DNA of 64,000 nt, from positions 186,001 to 250,000 of the forward strand of contig NZ_JAGPYK010000001.1 of NCBI RefSeq assembly GCF_018070045.1, read 5' to 3'. Below the pieces are notes generated by a model. It ran no database searches. It saw nothing but the letters and a program-made list of their open reading frames with translations, and was not told where the DNA came from. This stretch comes from Micromonospora sp. U21. Its GTDB lineage: Bacteria; Actinomycetota; Actinomycetes; Mycobacteriales; Micromonosporaceae. This document shows, one piece after another, positions 37,590 to 48,182 of this stretch. Positions within the stretch are counted from its first letter, which is position 1. The number at the start of each line of letters is the position of its first letter. The translations under genes were made by a program, and so were the position numbers.

Positions 37590-38585
37590 TCAGGCGGCGG
37601 GGAGGCGGAGGGTGGCCAGTACGGGACGGTGATCGGTGCCGGGTAGGTCGTGCACGGTCACGGCCTGGGCGGCGATCCGACGATCGACCAGCACGTGGTC
37701 GATGGTGACCGGCGGGATCAGGTCGCCGTCGTACGGGCCCCAGGTGCCGGTCAGCCCCGCCCCGGTGGCGTCGGCGGCGTCGACGTAGCCGGTGCCCAGC
37801 AGGGCCCGCAGCGGGCCGTGGTCGAGGGTGGCGTTGAAGTCCCCGGCGAGGATCCGCAGGCCACCGTCCGGAGTGGCCGGTGGCTGGGCGGTCAGGTCGC
37901 CACGCCAGGCGTCGACCTGGTCCAGCGCGTACGGCGCCGAGGGATGGGCCGACTCGACGCGGACCGGGGGCGCGCCGGGGACGGCGAGTGTGCCGTACGC
38001 CTGGCTGAAGCCCCAACCGCCGCGGTTGTGCCGGATGCCGGCGTCGGTGATCGGCCAGCGCGAGTAGAGCCCGGAGCCGGGCGTGCCGATCTGCGCGTTG
38101 AGCTGCCGGTGGGGCAGCAGCCGGTCGAGACCGAGCCGGTCCAGGGCGGCCTGCGCGTCGGGGGTGAACTCCTGCACGGTGAGCACGTCCACCCGGTGCC
38201 GCCGGACCAGCTCGACCAGTGTCGGCGCGTCGGCGGAGCCGGCGAGCAGGTTGGCGGTGAGCAGCCGTACGGTGGGCCCGCCTGCCGCCGGTTGCGGAGA
38301 GGCCAGAGCCCGGGGTGCGACCACGCCGAGCAGCGCCACCGCGGCCAGCGCCGCGACCGCCGCGGGCCACCAGCGCCGTAGGGCGAGTGCGAGGGTCAGG
38401 GCCAGCACGCTCCAGCCCGCGACGTACGGGGTGAAGGCGAGCGCCTGCACCAGCGGCCCCCGGTCCAGGCCGGCCAGCCGGGCGGCGGCCCAGGCGGTCG
38501 TCGGTACGACCGTCAGCCAGCAGAGCGCCGTGCCGATCCGGTCGGCGCGGCGTCGGGGCGGCGCGGGCGCGGCGTCGACGATCAT
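37590..38585 (-). CDS. membrane-anchored endonuclease/exonuclease/phosphatase-family protein
   Basis: 331 residues from ATG 38585. Three hydrophobic segments fill residues 15-100. The EEP fold follows, outside the membrane: VRLLTANLLAGSAD, LTVQEFTPD, GLYSRWPI, LRILAGDFNATLDHGP and PGTDHRPVLATLRL, including the metal and catalytic Asp/Asn/His. Substrates in this family range from nucleic acids to phospholipids; the membrane form suggests a cell-surface phosphodiesterase. A larger relative is at 56085-58010. Confidence 0.83.
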   Translation of the reverse strand: MIVDAAPAPPRRRADRIGTALCWLTVVPTTAWAAARLAGLDRGPLVQALAFTPYVAGWSVLALTLALALRRWWPAAVAALAAVALLGVVAPRALASPQPAAGGPTVRLLTANLLAGSADAPTLVELVRRHRVDVLTVQEFTPDAQAALDRLGLDRLLPHRQLNAQIGTPGSGLYSRWPITDAGIRHNRGGWGFSQAYGTLAVPGAPPVRVESAHPSAPYALDQVDAWRGDLTAQPPATPDGGLRILAGDFNATLDHGPLRALLGTGYVDAADATGAGLTGTWGPYDGDLIPPVTIDHVLVDRRIAAQAVTVHDLPGTDHRPVLATLRLPAA

Positions 38586-38695
38586 GGCGGCCAGCTTAAC
38601 GGAAACTCCCCGATCCGATTTCGTGAATGGTGATGCGCTCACATTTCACAATTATCTGACGGTTGGCCGACAGCCCGATAAAGCGAGATCAACTA

Positions 38696-38725
38696 TTGAC
38701 GTTCGGCTTTTTCCGGTGCTACGTT
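38696..38725 (+). promoter_or_regulatory. promoter of the small secreted protein gene
   Basis: TTGACG (38696-38701), an 18-base spacer and extended -10 TGCTACGTT (TACGTT at 38720-38725). It predicts a long 5' leader of about 190 bases before ATG 38924. The 338-base gap 38586-38923 has clearly lower GC than its surroundings and no other gene. Confidence 0.65.
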
Positions 38726-38923
38726 CCATCTGGCCTAAACGACGCAACTCTGAGTAGTAATCCCAGCTCAGGCCGGACGTGGATCGTTGAGAAATCAACC
38801 TCACCAGGTGCGCGTGAGAATGCTTCCTCCGGTCTCATTGTCGTCGTCCACCTATTACAGGCAGTCATCCGTCCCGCCCCGCGGGTCGGCCGAATTCGCA
38901 CGGTCACACAAGGGGGACCTGTC

Positions 38924-39430
38924 ATGAGCACATCTTTCCGACGTAAGGCGGCGGCGATCACCTTCGCTGTCCTGGGGCTGAGCCTGGCCGGGGGCGGGAT
39001 CGCCGTCGCCCAGCCGACCGCGAAGGCGCCGGCGGAGACCGTCCAGCCGGCGGCGCGCGGCACGAACGCCCAGCCGCCGGTGACGGCGGAGTCCGCACGC
39101 AAGGCGAAGGCCGCGCTGAAGTCAGGTGCGACAACACTCGTCGCCCGCACCACCATCGTGGTCGTCAACGCCAACGGCACCAGGGCGCGCGGCACCGGCA
39201 CCGTGATCAAGTACGGCGCCGGCCAGTACGAGGTCCAGTTCGCCTACACCGTGACGAACGCCGTCTTCGTGGCCACCATCGGGCGGGCTGACGCCTGCTG
39301 CGTCCCGCCGCCCGGCGAGATCTCGGTCGCAGCTCGGCTGGGCACGCCGAACGCGGTCTTCGTGCAGACCCGCAACTCGGCGGGTACTCCGATCGACCTG
39401 GGCTTCCACCTGGTCGTCCACACCTCCTGA
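38924..39430 (+). CDS. small secreted protein of unknown function
   Basis: 168 residues from ATG 38924 (AGGGGGA upstream). A signal peptide (MSTSFRRKAAAITFAVLGLS) has a probable cut after IAVA. A disordered Ala/Pro linker leads to a compact beta-rich domain (TTLVARTTIVVVNANGTRAR, GAGQYEVQFAYTVTNAVFVA, FVQTRNSAGTPIDLGFHLVV) with one CC pair. No family was recognised. Its own strong promoter and twin terminators suggest high regulated expression of an exported structural or binding protein. Confidence 0.75.
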   Translation: MSTSFRRKAAAITFAVLGLSLAGGGIAVAQPTAKAPAETVQPAARGTNAQPPVTAESARKAKAALKSGATTLVARTTIVVVNANGTRARGTGTVIKYGAGQYEVQFAYTVTNAVFVATIGRADACCVPPPGEISVAARLGTPNAVFVQTRNSAGTPIDLGFHLVVHTS

Positions 39431-39434
39431 CGGT

Positions 39435-39470
39435 CCGGGGGCCGGCCCTGGTCAAGGGCCGGCGCCCCGG
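39435..39470 (+). terminator. first terminator after the secreted protein gene
   Basis: GCCGGCCCT (39441-39449) with AGGGCCGGC (39455-39463), extended by CCGGGG/CCCCGG with one bulge, five bases after the stop codon. Confidence 0.65.
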
Positions 39471-39480
39471 TTGTCCCGAC

Positions 39481-39507
39481 GAAGCCGCCGGATCCCCCGG
39501 CGGCTTC
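39481..39507. terminator. second terminator after the secreted protein gene
   Basis: Perfect 11-base stem GAAGCCGCCGG (39481-39491) with CCGGCGGCTTC (39497-39507) around ATCCC. Confidence 0.65.
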
Positions 39508-39661
39508 GCCATGCACCCGTTCTGCCGCCGTACGCGTGGGTCGTGCCGTCGAGGGTGCTTGTCACCCGACCGGACAGTTCATCCCCGGCGGGGGCGCCAT
39601 CGGGCACTTCGGCGCTGATAATCCGACGTTTGCCGGGCCGTCGCCCCGGGAAGCAAGCACC

Positions 39662-40711
39662 GTGACGGACATCTCGGACACCCTGGCCAGCATGCCCAGC
39701 CCGGTCGAACCCGAGCCGACCGGCGTCGAGCTGGAACAGACCCTCTTCGAGGTCAAACGCGTGATCGTCGGGCAGGATCGGCTCGTCGAACGCCTGCTCA
39801 TCGCTCTGGTCGCCAACGGGCACTGCCTCCTCGAGGGGGTCCCCGGCGTGGCCAAGACGCTGGCCGCGCAGACCCTCGCCACCGTGGTTGGCGGCTCCTT
39901 CTCCCGCATCCAGTTCACACCGGACCTGGTCCCCTCCGACATCGTCGGCACCCGGATCTACCGGGCCTCCAAGGAGACCTTCGACATCGAGCTGGGCCCG
40001 ATCATGGCCAACCTCGTGCTGGCCGACGAGATCAACCGGGCCCCCGCCAAGGTCCAGTCGGCGCTGCTGGAGGCGATGGCGGAGCGGCAGGTCTCCATCG
40101 GTGGGCGCAGCTGGCCGGTCCCGACGCCGTTCCTGGTGCTCGCCACCCAGAACCCGATCGAGTCCGAGGGGGTCTACCAGCTCCCGGAGGCGCAGCGCGA
40201 CCGGTTCCTGATGAAAGTGGTGGTGGACTACCCGAGCGACGCCGACGAGCTGGCGATCCTCTACCGGATGAGCACCGACCGGCCGAGCCCGCGTCAGGTG
40301 CTCGACGCGGAACGGCTGCGGGATCTCCAGGCCCACGCCGAGCGGGTCTTCGTCCACCACGCGTTGGCCGAGTACGTGGTCCGGCTCATCCTCGCCACCC
40401 GCGACCCGGGCCGGTTCGGGCTACCCGAGATCGCGCCGCTGCTGGCGTACGGGGCCAGCCCGCGGGCGACCCTCGGCCTGGTCGCGGCCGCCCGAGCCCG
40501 GGCTCTGCTGCGCGGGCGGGAGTACGTGCTGCCCGAGGACGTCCGGGAGTTGGCGGTGGACGTCCTCGCCCACCGGCTGGTGCTCTCCTTCGACGCGGTG
40601 GCCGACGGGGTCTCGGCCGAGGGGGTGGTTCGCCGGCTGGTGGAGGCCGTGCCACCGCCCCGACTGGCCAACGCTCACCCGCAGCAGGCCCCCGACCTGG
40701 CGGCGGCATGA
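39662..40711 (+). CDS. MoxR-family AAA+ ATPase
   Basis: 349 residues from GTG 39662 with GGAAG. Walker A is EGVPGVAKT, Walker B is VLADEINRA, sensor 1 is ATQNPIE and the arginine finger region is LPEAQRDRF. MoxR ATPases act as chaperones that mature or regulate VWA-domain partners. It is the first gene of a coupled operon with DUF58, VWA and HtrA-like genes, the usual arrangement. Confidence 0.93.
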   Translation: MTDISDTLASMPSPVEPEPTGVELEQTLFEVKRVIVGQDRLVERLLIALVANGHCLLEGVPGVAKTLAAQTLATVVGGSFSRIQFTPDLVPSDIVGTRIYRASKETFDIELGPIMANLVLADEINRAPAKVQSALLEAMAERQVSIGGRSWPVPTPFLVLATQNPIESEGVYQLPEAQRDRFLMKVVVDYPSDADELAILYRMSTDRPSPRQVLDAERLRDLQAHAERVFVHHALAEYVVRLILATRDPGRFGLPEIAPLLAYGASPRATLGLVAAARARALLRGREYVLPEDVRELAVDVLAHRLVLSFDAVADGVSAEGVVRRLVEAVPPPRLANAHPQQAPDLAAA

Positions 40712-41733
40712 GGCGCGTCGTCGCCGCGCCGGCCGATCCCGGCCTCGCCGAGCTGGCTCCGGACCGGCGGCTGCGCCGCCTGGAGCTGACCGTCACCCGC
40801 CGGCTGAACGGCCTGCTGCACGGCCAGTACCGCGGCCTGCTGCCCGGGCCGGGCAGCGAACCCGCCGGTAGTCGCGAGTACCGGCCGGGCGAGGACGAGG
40901 TCCGCCGGATGGACTGGGCGGTGACCGCCCGCACCGCCGTGCCGCACGTCCGGCAGGTCGACGCCGATCGGGAACTGACCACCTGGCTGCTGGTCGACGC
41001 CAGCGCCAGCATGGAGTTCGGCACCGCCGAGCTGGACAAGCGGGAGCTGGCGGTGGCCGCGGTCGCCGCGATCGGCTTCCTGACCGCCGGCGTCGGCAAC
41101 CGCATCGGGGCCCAGGTGCTGCGCGCCGACGGGGTCCGGCGCTTCCCGGCCCGCAGCGGGCGTACCCATCTGCTCGGTCTCCTCCGCGCCTTGCTGGCCG
41201 CTCCCCGCGCCACCGCACCCGACGACCGGCCCGGGCCGTCGGTCGGGGTGTCGGTGCCGGTCGGGCCGCCGGAGCTGGTGGACGGGCTCGACGCCCTGCA
41301 CCGGGCCGCCAACCGGCGCGGTCTGGTCGTGGTGGTCTCCGATTTCCTCGACGGCCTACCCGACGACCCCGACGAACCACCGCCCTGGGAGCGGACCCTG
41401 CGTCGGCTGGCCGTCCGGCACCAGGTGCTGGCGATCGAGGTGACCGACCCGCGTGAGCTGGAGCTGCCGGACGTCGGCCTGATCACGCTGGTCGACCCGG
41501 AGACCGGCCGCCGGCGCGAGGTGTGCACATCGGACCGTCGGCTGCGGGAGCGGTACGCCGCGGCCGCCACCGCCCAGCGTGACCAGGTCCACCAGGCGCT
41601 GCGGCGCAGCGGGGCCACCCACCTGGCGCTGCGCACCGACCGCGACTGGAGCGTGGACATCGTCCGGCACGTGCACGCCCAGCGCCGGATGGCCGCCGCG
41701 CCGGCCGGAGTCGTCCGGGGAGGTGCCGCGTGA
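40708..41733 (+). CDS. DUF58 domain protein
   Basis: 341 residues, its ATG overlapping the MoxR stop (ATGA). It contains GSREYRPGEDEVRRMDWAVT, the DUF58 core, and a VWA-like Rossmann segment with the metal-site motif LVDASASME. It has no transmembrane segment, so it is probably cytoplasmic. It is the regular partner of MoxR. Its stop overlaps the next start. Confidence 0.9.
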   Translation: MRRVVAAPADPGLAELAPDRRLRRLELTVTRRLNGLLHGQYRGLLPGPGSEPAGSREYRPGEDEVRRMDWAVTARTAVPHVRQVDADRELTTWLLVDASASMEFGTAELDKRELAVAAVAAIGFLTAGVGNRIGAQVLRADGVRRFPARSGRTHLLGLLRALLAAPRATAPDDRPGPSVGVSVPVGPPELVDGLDALHRAANRRGLVVVVSDFLDGLPDDPDEPPPWERTLRRLAVRHQVLAIEVTDPRELELPDVGLITLVDPETGRRREVCTSDRRLRERYAAAATAQRDQVHQALRRSGATHLALRTDRDWSVDIVRHVHAQRRMAAAPAGVVRGGAA

Positions 41734-42689
41734 TCTGGCAGTCGCCACTGCGACTCTGGCTGCTGCTCGGCGTGCTCGCCCTGGTCGTCGCGTACCTGGT
41801 GATGCAGCGCCGACGCAGCCGGTACGCGGTCCGCTTCACCAACCTGCGACTGCTGGACCGGGTGGCGCCGGAGCGGCCGGCGTGGCGCCGGCACGTCCCC
41901 GCCGGCCTGTTCCTGGCCATGCTGGCGCTGCTCGTGGTCGGCTTCGCCCGGCCCACCGCCGAGGTCCAGGTGCCCCGGGAACGCGCCACGGTGATGGTGG
42001 CGGTGGACGTGTCCACCTCCATGCTCGCCACCGACGTCGACCCGGACCGGCTGGCCGCGGCGAAGCAGGCGGCGCGGCGCTTCGTCGACGGCCTGCCCGA
42101 CGAGTTCAACGTCGGTCTGGTCGCGTTCGCCGGCAGCGCGGCCGTGCTGGTGCCGCCCGGCACCGACCGGGAGGCTCTGGAGGACGGGATCGGCCGGCTC
42201 GCCGAGGGGGTGACCGGCGTGCAGGGCACCGCTATCGGCGAGGCCATCAACACCTCGCTCGGCGCGGTCAAGGGCCTGGACAGCCAGGCCGCCACGGAGA
42301 CCCCGCCGGCCCGGATCATCCTGCTCTCCGACGGGGCGAACACCTCCGGGATGGACCCGATGGAGGCGGCGGCGGACGCGGTGGCGGCGGAGGTGCCGGT
42401 GCACGCCATCTCCTTCGGCACCCCGTCCGGCTTCGTGGACCGGGGCGGGCGGCCGATCCAGGTGCCGGTCGACGGGCAGACCCTCAAAGCGGTCGCCGAC
42501 GAGACCGGCGGGATGTTCCACGAGGCCAGCACCACCGAGGAGTTGCGGGCCGTCTACGACGACATCGGCAGCTCGGTCGGCTACCGCACCGAACGGCAGG
42601 ACGTCTCGGCCCGGTTCATCGGCCTCGGCCTGGTCTTCGCGATGGGTGCCGCCGCAGGCTCGATGCGCTGGTTCTCCCGCCTTCCCTGA
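41730..42689 (+). CDS. BatA-type VWA-domain membrane protein
   Basis: 319 residues from GTG 41730, overlapping the DUF58 stop. Segments at the N-terminus (LWLLLGVLALVVAYLVM, and LFLAMLALLVVGFA) and C-terminus (IGLGLVFAMGAAAGSM) anchor an external or internal VWA domain with a full MIDAS (VDVSTSM, a Thr in VQGTAIGEA, LSDGANT). It is the probable client of the MoxR ATPase. Confidence 0.9.
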   Translation: MIWQSPLRLWLLLGVLALVVAYLVMQRRRSRYAVRFTNLRLLDRVAPERPAWRRHVPAGLFLAMLALLVVGFARPTAEVQVPRERATVMVAVDVSTSMLATDVDPDRLAAAKQAARRFVDGLPDEFNVGLVAFAGSAAVLVPPGTDREALEDGIGRLAEGVTGVQGTAIGEAINTSLGAVKGLDSQAATETPPARIILLSDGANTSGMDPMEAAADAVAAEVPVHAISFGTPSGFVDRGGRPIQVPVDGQTLKAVADETGGMFHEASTTEELRAVYDDIGSSVGYRTERQDVSARFIGLGLVFAMGAAAGSMRWFSRLP

Positions 42690-42728
42690 CCCGCCGCGCG
42701 CAACGGACTTCGACCGTGAGGAGTACGC

Positions 42729-43589
<861 letters not shown>

Positions 43590-43663
43590 GCTGCCCGGAC
43601 AGCCCGGCGGCGGCCCGTGGGATCGCCGCCACTGTCGGATATCCGGCCCGAGAGCATCGGGCC

Positions 43664-43996
43664 ATGGAAATATCACGCTCGGTATGGATACTGGCGGAGG
43701 TGGAGCGTCCTCTTCTCGTGGTCCTCCTGCTGGTGGGCCTGGTCATAGGAATTGCAGTGGGGTCGGCGTACACCCGCGCGCGGCGCGGGTGGAGTGACTA
43801 CCAGACCGTCAAGAAGTCGGTGCCGGGTGCCCGCCGCAGCGCGTGGCTGCTGATCCGGGCGGTCGCCACCAAGGCCGGGGTGATCGCGCTGCTGCTGATC
43901 GGCGCGGCGGCGTACGCAGCGGTCGGCTCGGACGATGAGACCGCGGGCCCGGCGCCCAGCCCGTCGGCGACGCAGAGTGAACCGCCGCACCGGTGA
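43664..43996 (+). CDS. small membrane protein, 110 aa
   Basis: Two hydrophobic segments (LLVVLLLVGLVIGIAVGSA and AGVIALLLIGAAAYAAVG) are separated by a basic loop (RARRGWSDYQTVKKSVPGAR), with a Ser/Pro tail. No family was recognised. It lies 74 bases after the protease gene with no terminator seen between. Unknown role. Confidence 0.6.
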   Translation: MEISRSVWILAEVERPLLVVLLLVGLVIGIAVGSAYTRARRGWSDYQTVKKSVPGARRSAWLLIRAVATKAGVIALLLIGAAAYAAVGSDDETAGPAPSPSATQSEPPHR

Positions 43997-44030
43997 CCCC
44001 AGGAGCGGCGGTGCGGGTTAGCCTCGGGGC

Positions 44031-44456
44031 GTGGACGACGGACTGCGGGTGACCGACCGGTGGGTCGTCCCCGCCGGGGAGCTGCGGGAGCGCTTCTCCC
44101 GCTCGTCCGGGCCCGGTGGGCAGGGCGTGAACACCGCCGACTCCCGGGTCGAGCTGAGCTATGACCTGGCCAACTCGCCGGCGGTGCCCGAGTCGGTCCG
44201 GTCCCGGGCGCTGGCCCGGCTGGCCAACCGCCTGGTCGACGGGGTGCTGACGATCGCGGCCAGTGAGCACCGGGCGCAGCTGGCCAACCGGGAAGCGGCC
44301 CGTGAGCGGATGGCCGCGCTGCTGCGCGAGGCCGCGGCGCCTCCGCCTCCGCCGCGCCGCGCGACGCGCCCGTCCCGGGGGGCCAAGGAGCGCCGGCTGG
44401 CCGAGAAGAAGCGCCAGTCCCAGCGCAAGCGCGACCGCCGCGTCGACGGCGAGTAG
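44031..44456 (+). CDS. arfB: peptidyl-tRNA hydrolase ArfB-type (GGQ) ribosome rescue factor
   Basis: 141 residues from GTG 44031. The class-I release factor loop SSGPGGQGVNTADSRVEL holds the catalytic GGQ. A basic C-terminal tail (AKERRLAEKKRQSQRKRDRR) fits the mRNA channel of stalled ribosomes, as in YaeJ/ICT1. It has no codon-recognition domain. It frees ribosomes stuck without a stop codon. Confidence 0.92.
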   Translation: MDDGLRVTDRWVVPAGELRERFSRSSGPGGQGVNTADSRVELSYDLANSPAVPESVRSRALARLANRLVDGVLTIAASEHRAQLANREAARERMAALLREAAAPPPPPRRATRPSRGAKERRLAEKKRQSQRKRDRRVDGE

Positions 44457-44499
44457 CCGATGGTGCGTTTTCGGCCGGTACTGGCCTGCGAGCACTGGG

Positions 44500-45225
44500 T
44501 CACGTGTGGGGACGGGTGGTGAAGCCGTCCAAGATGGTGATCAGGTTGTGGTGGAAGGTCTCCTCGGCGTTGAGGTGGGCGCCGTCGATGACGAGCCGGG
44601 CAACCGTGGGGTAGCGGCCTGTTTCGAGCATGCGTGTCAGGTAGGGCCCGAGGGCGGCCTGCCAGGCGGACACGTCGGTGCCGGTGGAGCGGGCGGTGCG
44701 TCGCTCGGTGATCTCTCTGCGGAGCGCTCCGACGATGAACGCGTTGAGGGCGCCCAAGGCCCGCTGAAGATCGTCGATACCGCGCACGCCGGGGGCCTGG
44801 CTGAGCGCCGCCGCGGTCGATTCGCCCACGGCGAGCGCGTGCGGTCCCAGGTGTGGCCTTCCGCCGAGCAGGTCGGCGAACCATTCATGATCAAGAGCGG
44901 CATCGCGGGTCCGGTGAACGATGGCCAGTAGCGTGGAGCGCCACTCGGATTGCTGGCCGGCCTTGGCGATCTGGGCATACACGGCGTCGACCATCAGATC
45001 AAGCAGCTCGGATCTGTTGATCACGTAGTCGTAGAGCCGCATCGGACCGACACCGAGCTCTTTGGCGATCTTGCGTACCGATAGCCCGTCGAGGCCGTGT
45101 GCGTCGGCGATCCGGATCGCCGTGGCGGCGATCTTCGCGCGGCTCAGCGGCACCGGCGCCGCCCGCGGCTGAGGCTCGGGCCGTTCCCAGACGGGCAGTG
45201 GTGCGTTACCGTACGGCGTATCCAT
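44500..45225 (-). CDS. TetR-family regulator (TetR_C-like)
   Basis: 241 residues from ATG 45225. It has the TetR helix-turn-helix IADAHGLDGLSVRKIAKELG with VGPMRLYDYVINRSELLDLM, and a C-terminal ligand domain with WFADLLGGRPHLGPHALA. Its start codon abuts that of the divergent monooxygenase in CATATG (45223-45228), and both lie inside a symmetric operator. It most likely represses both genes until a drug-like ligand binds. Confidence 0.88.
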   Translation of the reverse strand: MDTPYGNAPLPVWERPEPQPRAAPVPLSRAKIAATAIRIADAHGLDGLSVRKIAKELGVGPMRLYDYVINRSELLDLMVDAVYAQIAKAGQQSEWRSTLLAIVHRTRDAALDHEWFADLLGGRPHLGPHALAVGESTAAALSQAPGVRGIDDLQRALGALNAFIVGALRREITERRTARSTGTDVSAWQAALGPYLTRMLETGRYPTVARLVIDGAHLNAEETFHHNLITILDGFTTRPHT

Positions 45226-45245
45226 ATGAGACAGCGTACGGTAAC
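45205..45245. promoter_or_regulatory. symmetric operator between TetR and monooxygenase genes
   Basis: GTTACCGTACG (45205-45215) and CGTACGGTAAC (45235-45245) are perfect 11-base inverted arms around 19 bases that contain both start codons. Each arm is part of a partial copy of the ideal palindrome GTTACCGTACGGTAAC, so two repressor dimers may bind. TACGGT (45237-45242) could be a -10 element for a leaderless mRNA starting at ATG 45250. Confidence 0.65.
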
Positions 45246-45249
45246 GGAG

Positions 45250-46377
45250 ATGATGTTGCGAATTGCGATCGCCGGTGGTGGCCTCGGCGGCCTGACGCTG
45301 GCCCAAATCCTGCACCGGCACGACATCGACGCGGTCGTGTACGAACGCGAGGCGAGCCGATCCGCGCGATCACAGGGCGGAATGCTCGACCTGCACCCGG
45401 AGTCCGGGCAGCAGGCCCTGGCCGATGCGGGCCTCACCGGCCGGTTCCGGTCCGAGGCGCGGCCGGAGGGCGAGGAACATCGCATCCTCGACCCGGCCGG
45501 ACGCACCCTCGTGCACCACAAGCCACAACCCGGCTCATTCTCCGGACGCCCCGAGATCGACCGCAGCGCACTGCGTGACCTTCTGCTTGATTCGCTCCCC
45601 GGCGACGCGGTCGCGTGGCATCACCGGCTCGTCGCGGCGACGCCACGACCCGACGGAGGGTTCGGGCTGACGTTCGACGGCGGCCACAGCGCCGACTGCG
45701 ACGTCCTCATCGGCGCGGACGGCGCACGCTCGGTCGTCCGGTCGCTGCTGACCGACACGAGACTCTCGCACGTGGCCACCTTGGTGGAGCTGAGCATCAG
45801 CGACGCGGACCGGCGTCACCCGGATCTCGCCGAGCTGGTCGGCCCCGGGAACCTCTGGTGCATCGGCGTGAACCAGGTCCTGGCAGCGCAACGCCTCGGC
45901 GACGGCAGCATCCGGGTTGGGATCTCCCTACCCCCGGACGATCGCAACATGGACGCCTACCGCAGCAAGCGCGCTCTGCTCGACATGTTCGACGGCTGGG
46001 ACCCCAGCCTTACCGCGCTCATCGAAGCCGGCAGTCCGCCGACCCCACGCAGGATCGAGGCGATGCCCACCGGTACACGCTGGGCCCACCAACCGGGCAT
46101 CACCCTCATCGGTGACGCCGCGCACCTCATGCCGCCGGTCGGCGAGGGCGCCAACCAAGCCATGCTCGACGCCGCCGAACTCGCCGCCGAACTCGCCGCC
46201 GGCCCCGCCGACCCCGACTCGGCGATCCAGACCTACGAGGAGGCGATGTTCACCAGAATCCACCCGATCGCCGAGATGTCCGCACGGGTCCAGGCAATGA
46301 TGCTGTCCGCCACCGCAGCCGACCAGGTCGTCCGCTTCTTCACCCCACGGCCCACCGAGCCGGCATCCGCGGACTGA
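45250..46377 (+). CDS. FAD-dependent monooxygenase, TetX-like
   Basis: 375 residues from ATG 45250; in-frame ATGs at 45226 and 45253 are alternatives. The FAD motif is IAIAGGGLGGLTLAQILHRH, with ARSQGGMLDLHPESGQQALA closely resembling the TetX family. DVLIGADGARSVVR (DG motif) and ITLIGDAAHLMPPVGEGANQ (GD motif) complete a class A flavoprotein monooxygenase. TetX enzymes hydroxylate tetracyclines, but most chromosomal relatives have other aromatic or polyketide substrates. Divergent TetR control supports an inducible detoxification or tailoring role. Confidence 0.87.
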   Translation: MMLRIAIAGGGLGGLTLAQILHRHDIDAVVYEREASRSARSQGGMLDLHPESGQQALADAGLTGRFRSEARPEGEEHRILDPAGRTLVHHKPQPGSFSGRPEIDRSALRDLLLDSLPGDAVAWHHRLVAATPRPDGGFGLTFDGGHSADCDVLIGADGARSVVRSLLTDTRLSHVATLVELSISDADRRHPDLAELVGPGNLWCIGVNQVLAAQRLGDGSIRVGISLPPDDRNMDAYRSKRALLDMFDGWDPSLTALIEAGSPPTPRRIEAMPTGTRWAHQPGITLIGDAAHLMPPVGEGANQAMLDAAELAAELAAGPADPDSAIQTYEEAMFTRIHPIAEMSARVQAMMLSATAADQVVRFFTPRPTEPASAD

Positions 46378-46393
46378 CAACAGGCGACGTGCC

Positions 46394-46437
46394 CATCCTT
46401 TGACTGACAGAATCTGGAATCTGTCAGTCAAAGGATG
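46394..46437. promoter_or_regulatory. perfect 18-bp inverted repeat, operator of the reductase-TetR operon
   Basis: CATCCTTTGACTGACAGA (46394-46411) and TCTGTCAGTCAAAGGATG (46420-46437) are exact inverted copies around eight bases. The element lies 35 bases before the aldo/keto reductase start and contains a TTGACT that could be a -35. A role as binding site for the downstream TetR protein (47545-48141) fits the position. Confidence 0.65.
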
Positions 46438-46472
46438 TACGCTCAACGGGTCACCCCAGGAGAGGAAGACCC

Positions 46473-47471
<999 letters not shown>

Positions 47472-47544
47472 TCACCGCGCCGTGGCGCGACCACCGCCCG
47501 GGGGCCGCGCCACGGCCGTCCGCACGGTCAGGGAGGCTGGAGGA

Positions 47545-48141
47545 ATGAGCGACGCCACCGCCCTGACGGCCGACCGCATCCTCGACACCGCCGAGGAGGT
47601 CCTGCGCCGGTACGGGCCGGCCAAGGCCACCGTGCTGGACGTCGCCCGCGCGCTGGGCGTCAGCCACGGCAGCGTCTACCGGCACTTCGCCAGCAAGGCC
47701 GCGCTGCGCGAGGCCGTCGCCGAACGCTGGCTGGCCCGGGTCTCCACCCCGCTGATCGAGGTGGCCACCGGTCCCGGCCCGGCCCCGCAGCGGCTACGCC
47801 GTTGGCTGGCCGAGCTGAGCGGCACCAAGCGCCGGATGGCCCGCGAGGACCCGGAGCTGTTCGACAACTTCCATCAGCTCGCCACGCTCTCCGAGGGCGC
47901 GGTCGCCAATCACCTGGAGGTCCTCGCCGGCCAGCTCAGCCTGATCGTCGCGGACGGGGTGGCGGCCGGCGAGTTCAGCGTGCCCGACCCGGCGGTGGCC
48001 GGCCGGGCGCTGTTGCAGGCCACCGCCCGGTTCCACCACCCGTCCCACCGCACCGAGTGGAGCGAGCCGGGCCTCGACGACGACATGGCAGCGGTGGTCG
48101 CGCTGCTCATCGACGGCCTGCGTACCCGCCCGGCGAGCTGA
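47545..48141 (+). CDS. TetR-family regulator
   Basis: 198 residues from ATG 47545 (GGAGG immediately upstream). The helix-turn-helix is ATVLDVARALGVSHGSVYRHF with ASKAALREAVAERWL; the C-terminal domain matches the YbjK/TetR_C_7-like type. It follows the aldo/keto reductase in the same direction, so it probably autoregulates the pair through the 18-base inverted repeat. Confidence 0.88.
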   Translation: MSDATALTADRILDTAEEVLRRYGPAKATVLDVARALGVSHGSVYRHFASKAALREAVAERWLARVSTPLIEVATGPGPAPQRLRRWLAELSGTKRRMAREDPELFDNFHQLATLSEGAVANHLEVLAGQLSLIVADGVAAGEFSVPDPAVAGRALLQATARFHHPSHRTEWSEPGLDDDMAAVVALLIDGLRTRPAS

Positions 48142-48182
48142 GTCGGTCGCCCGCCGGTCAGGCTGGCACGGTGGCGAGCAGG

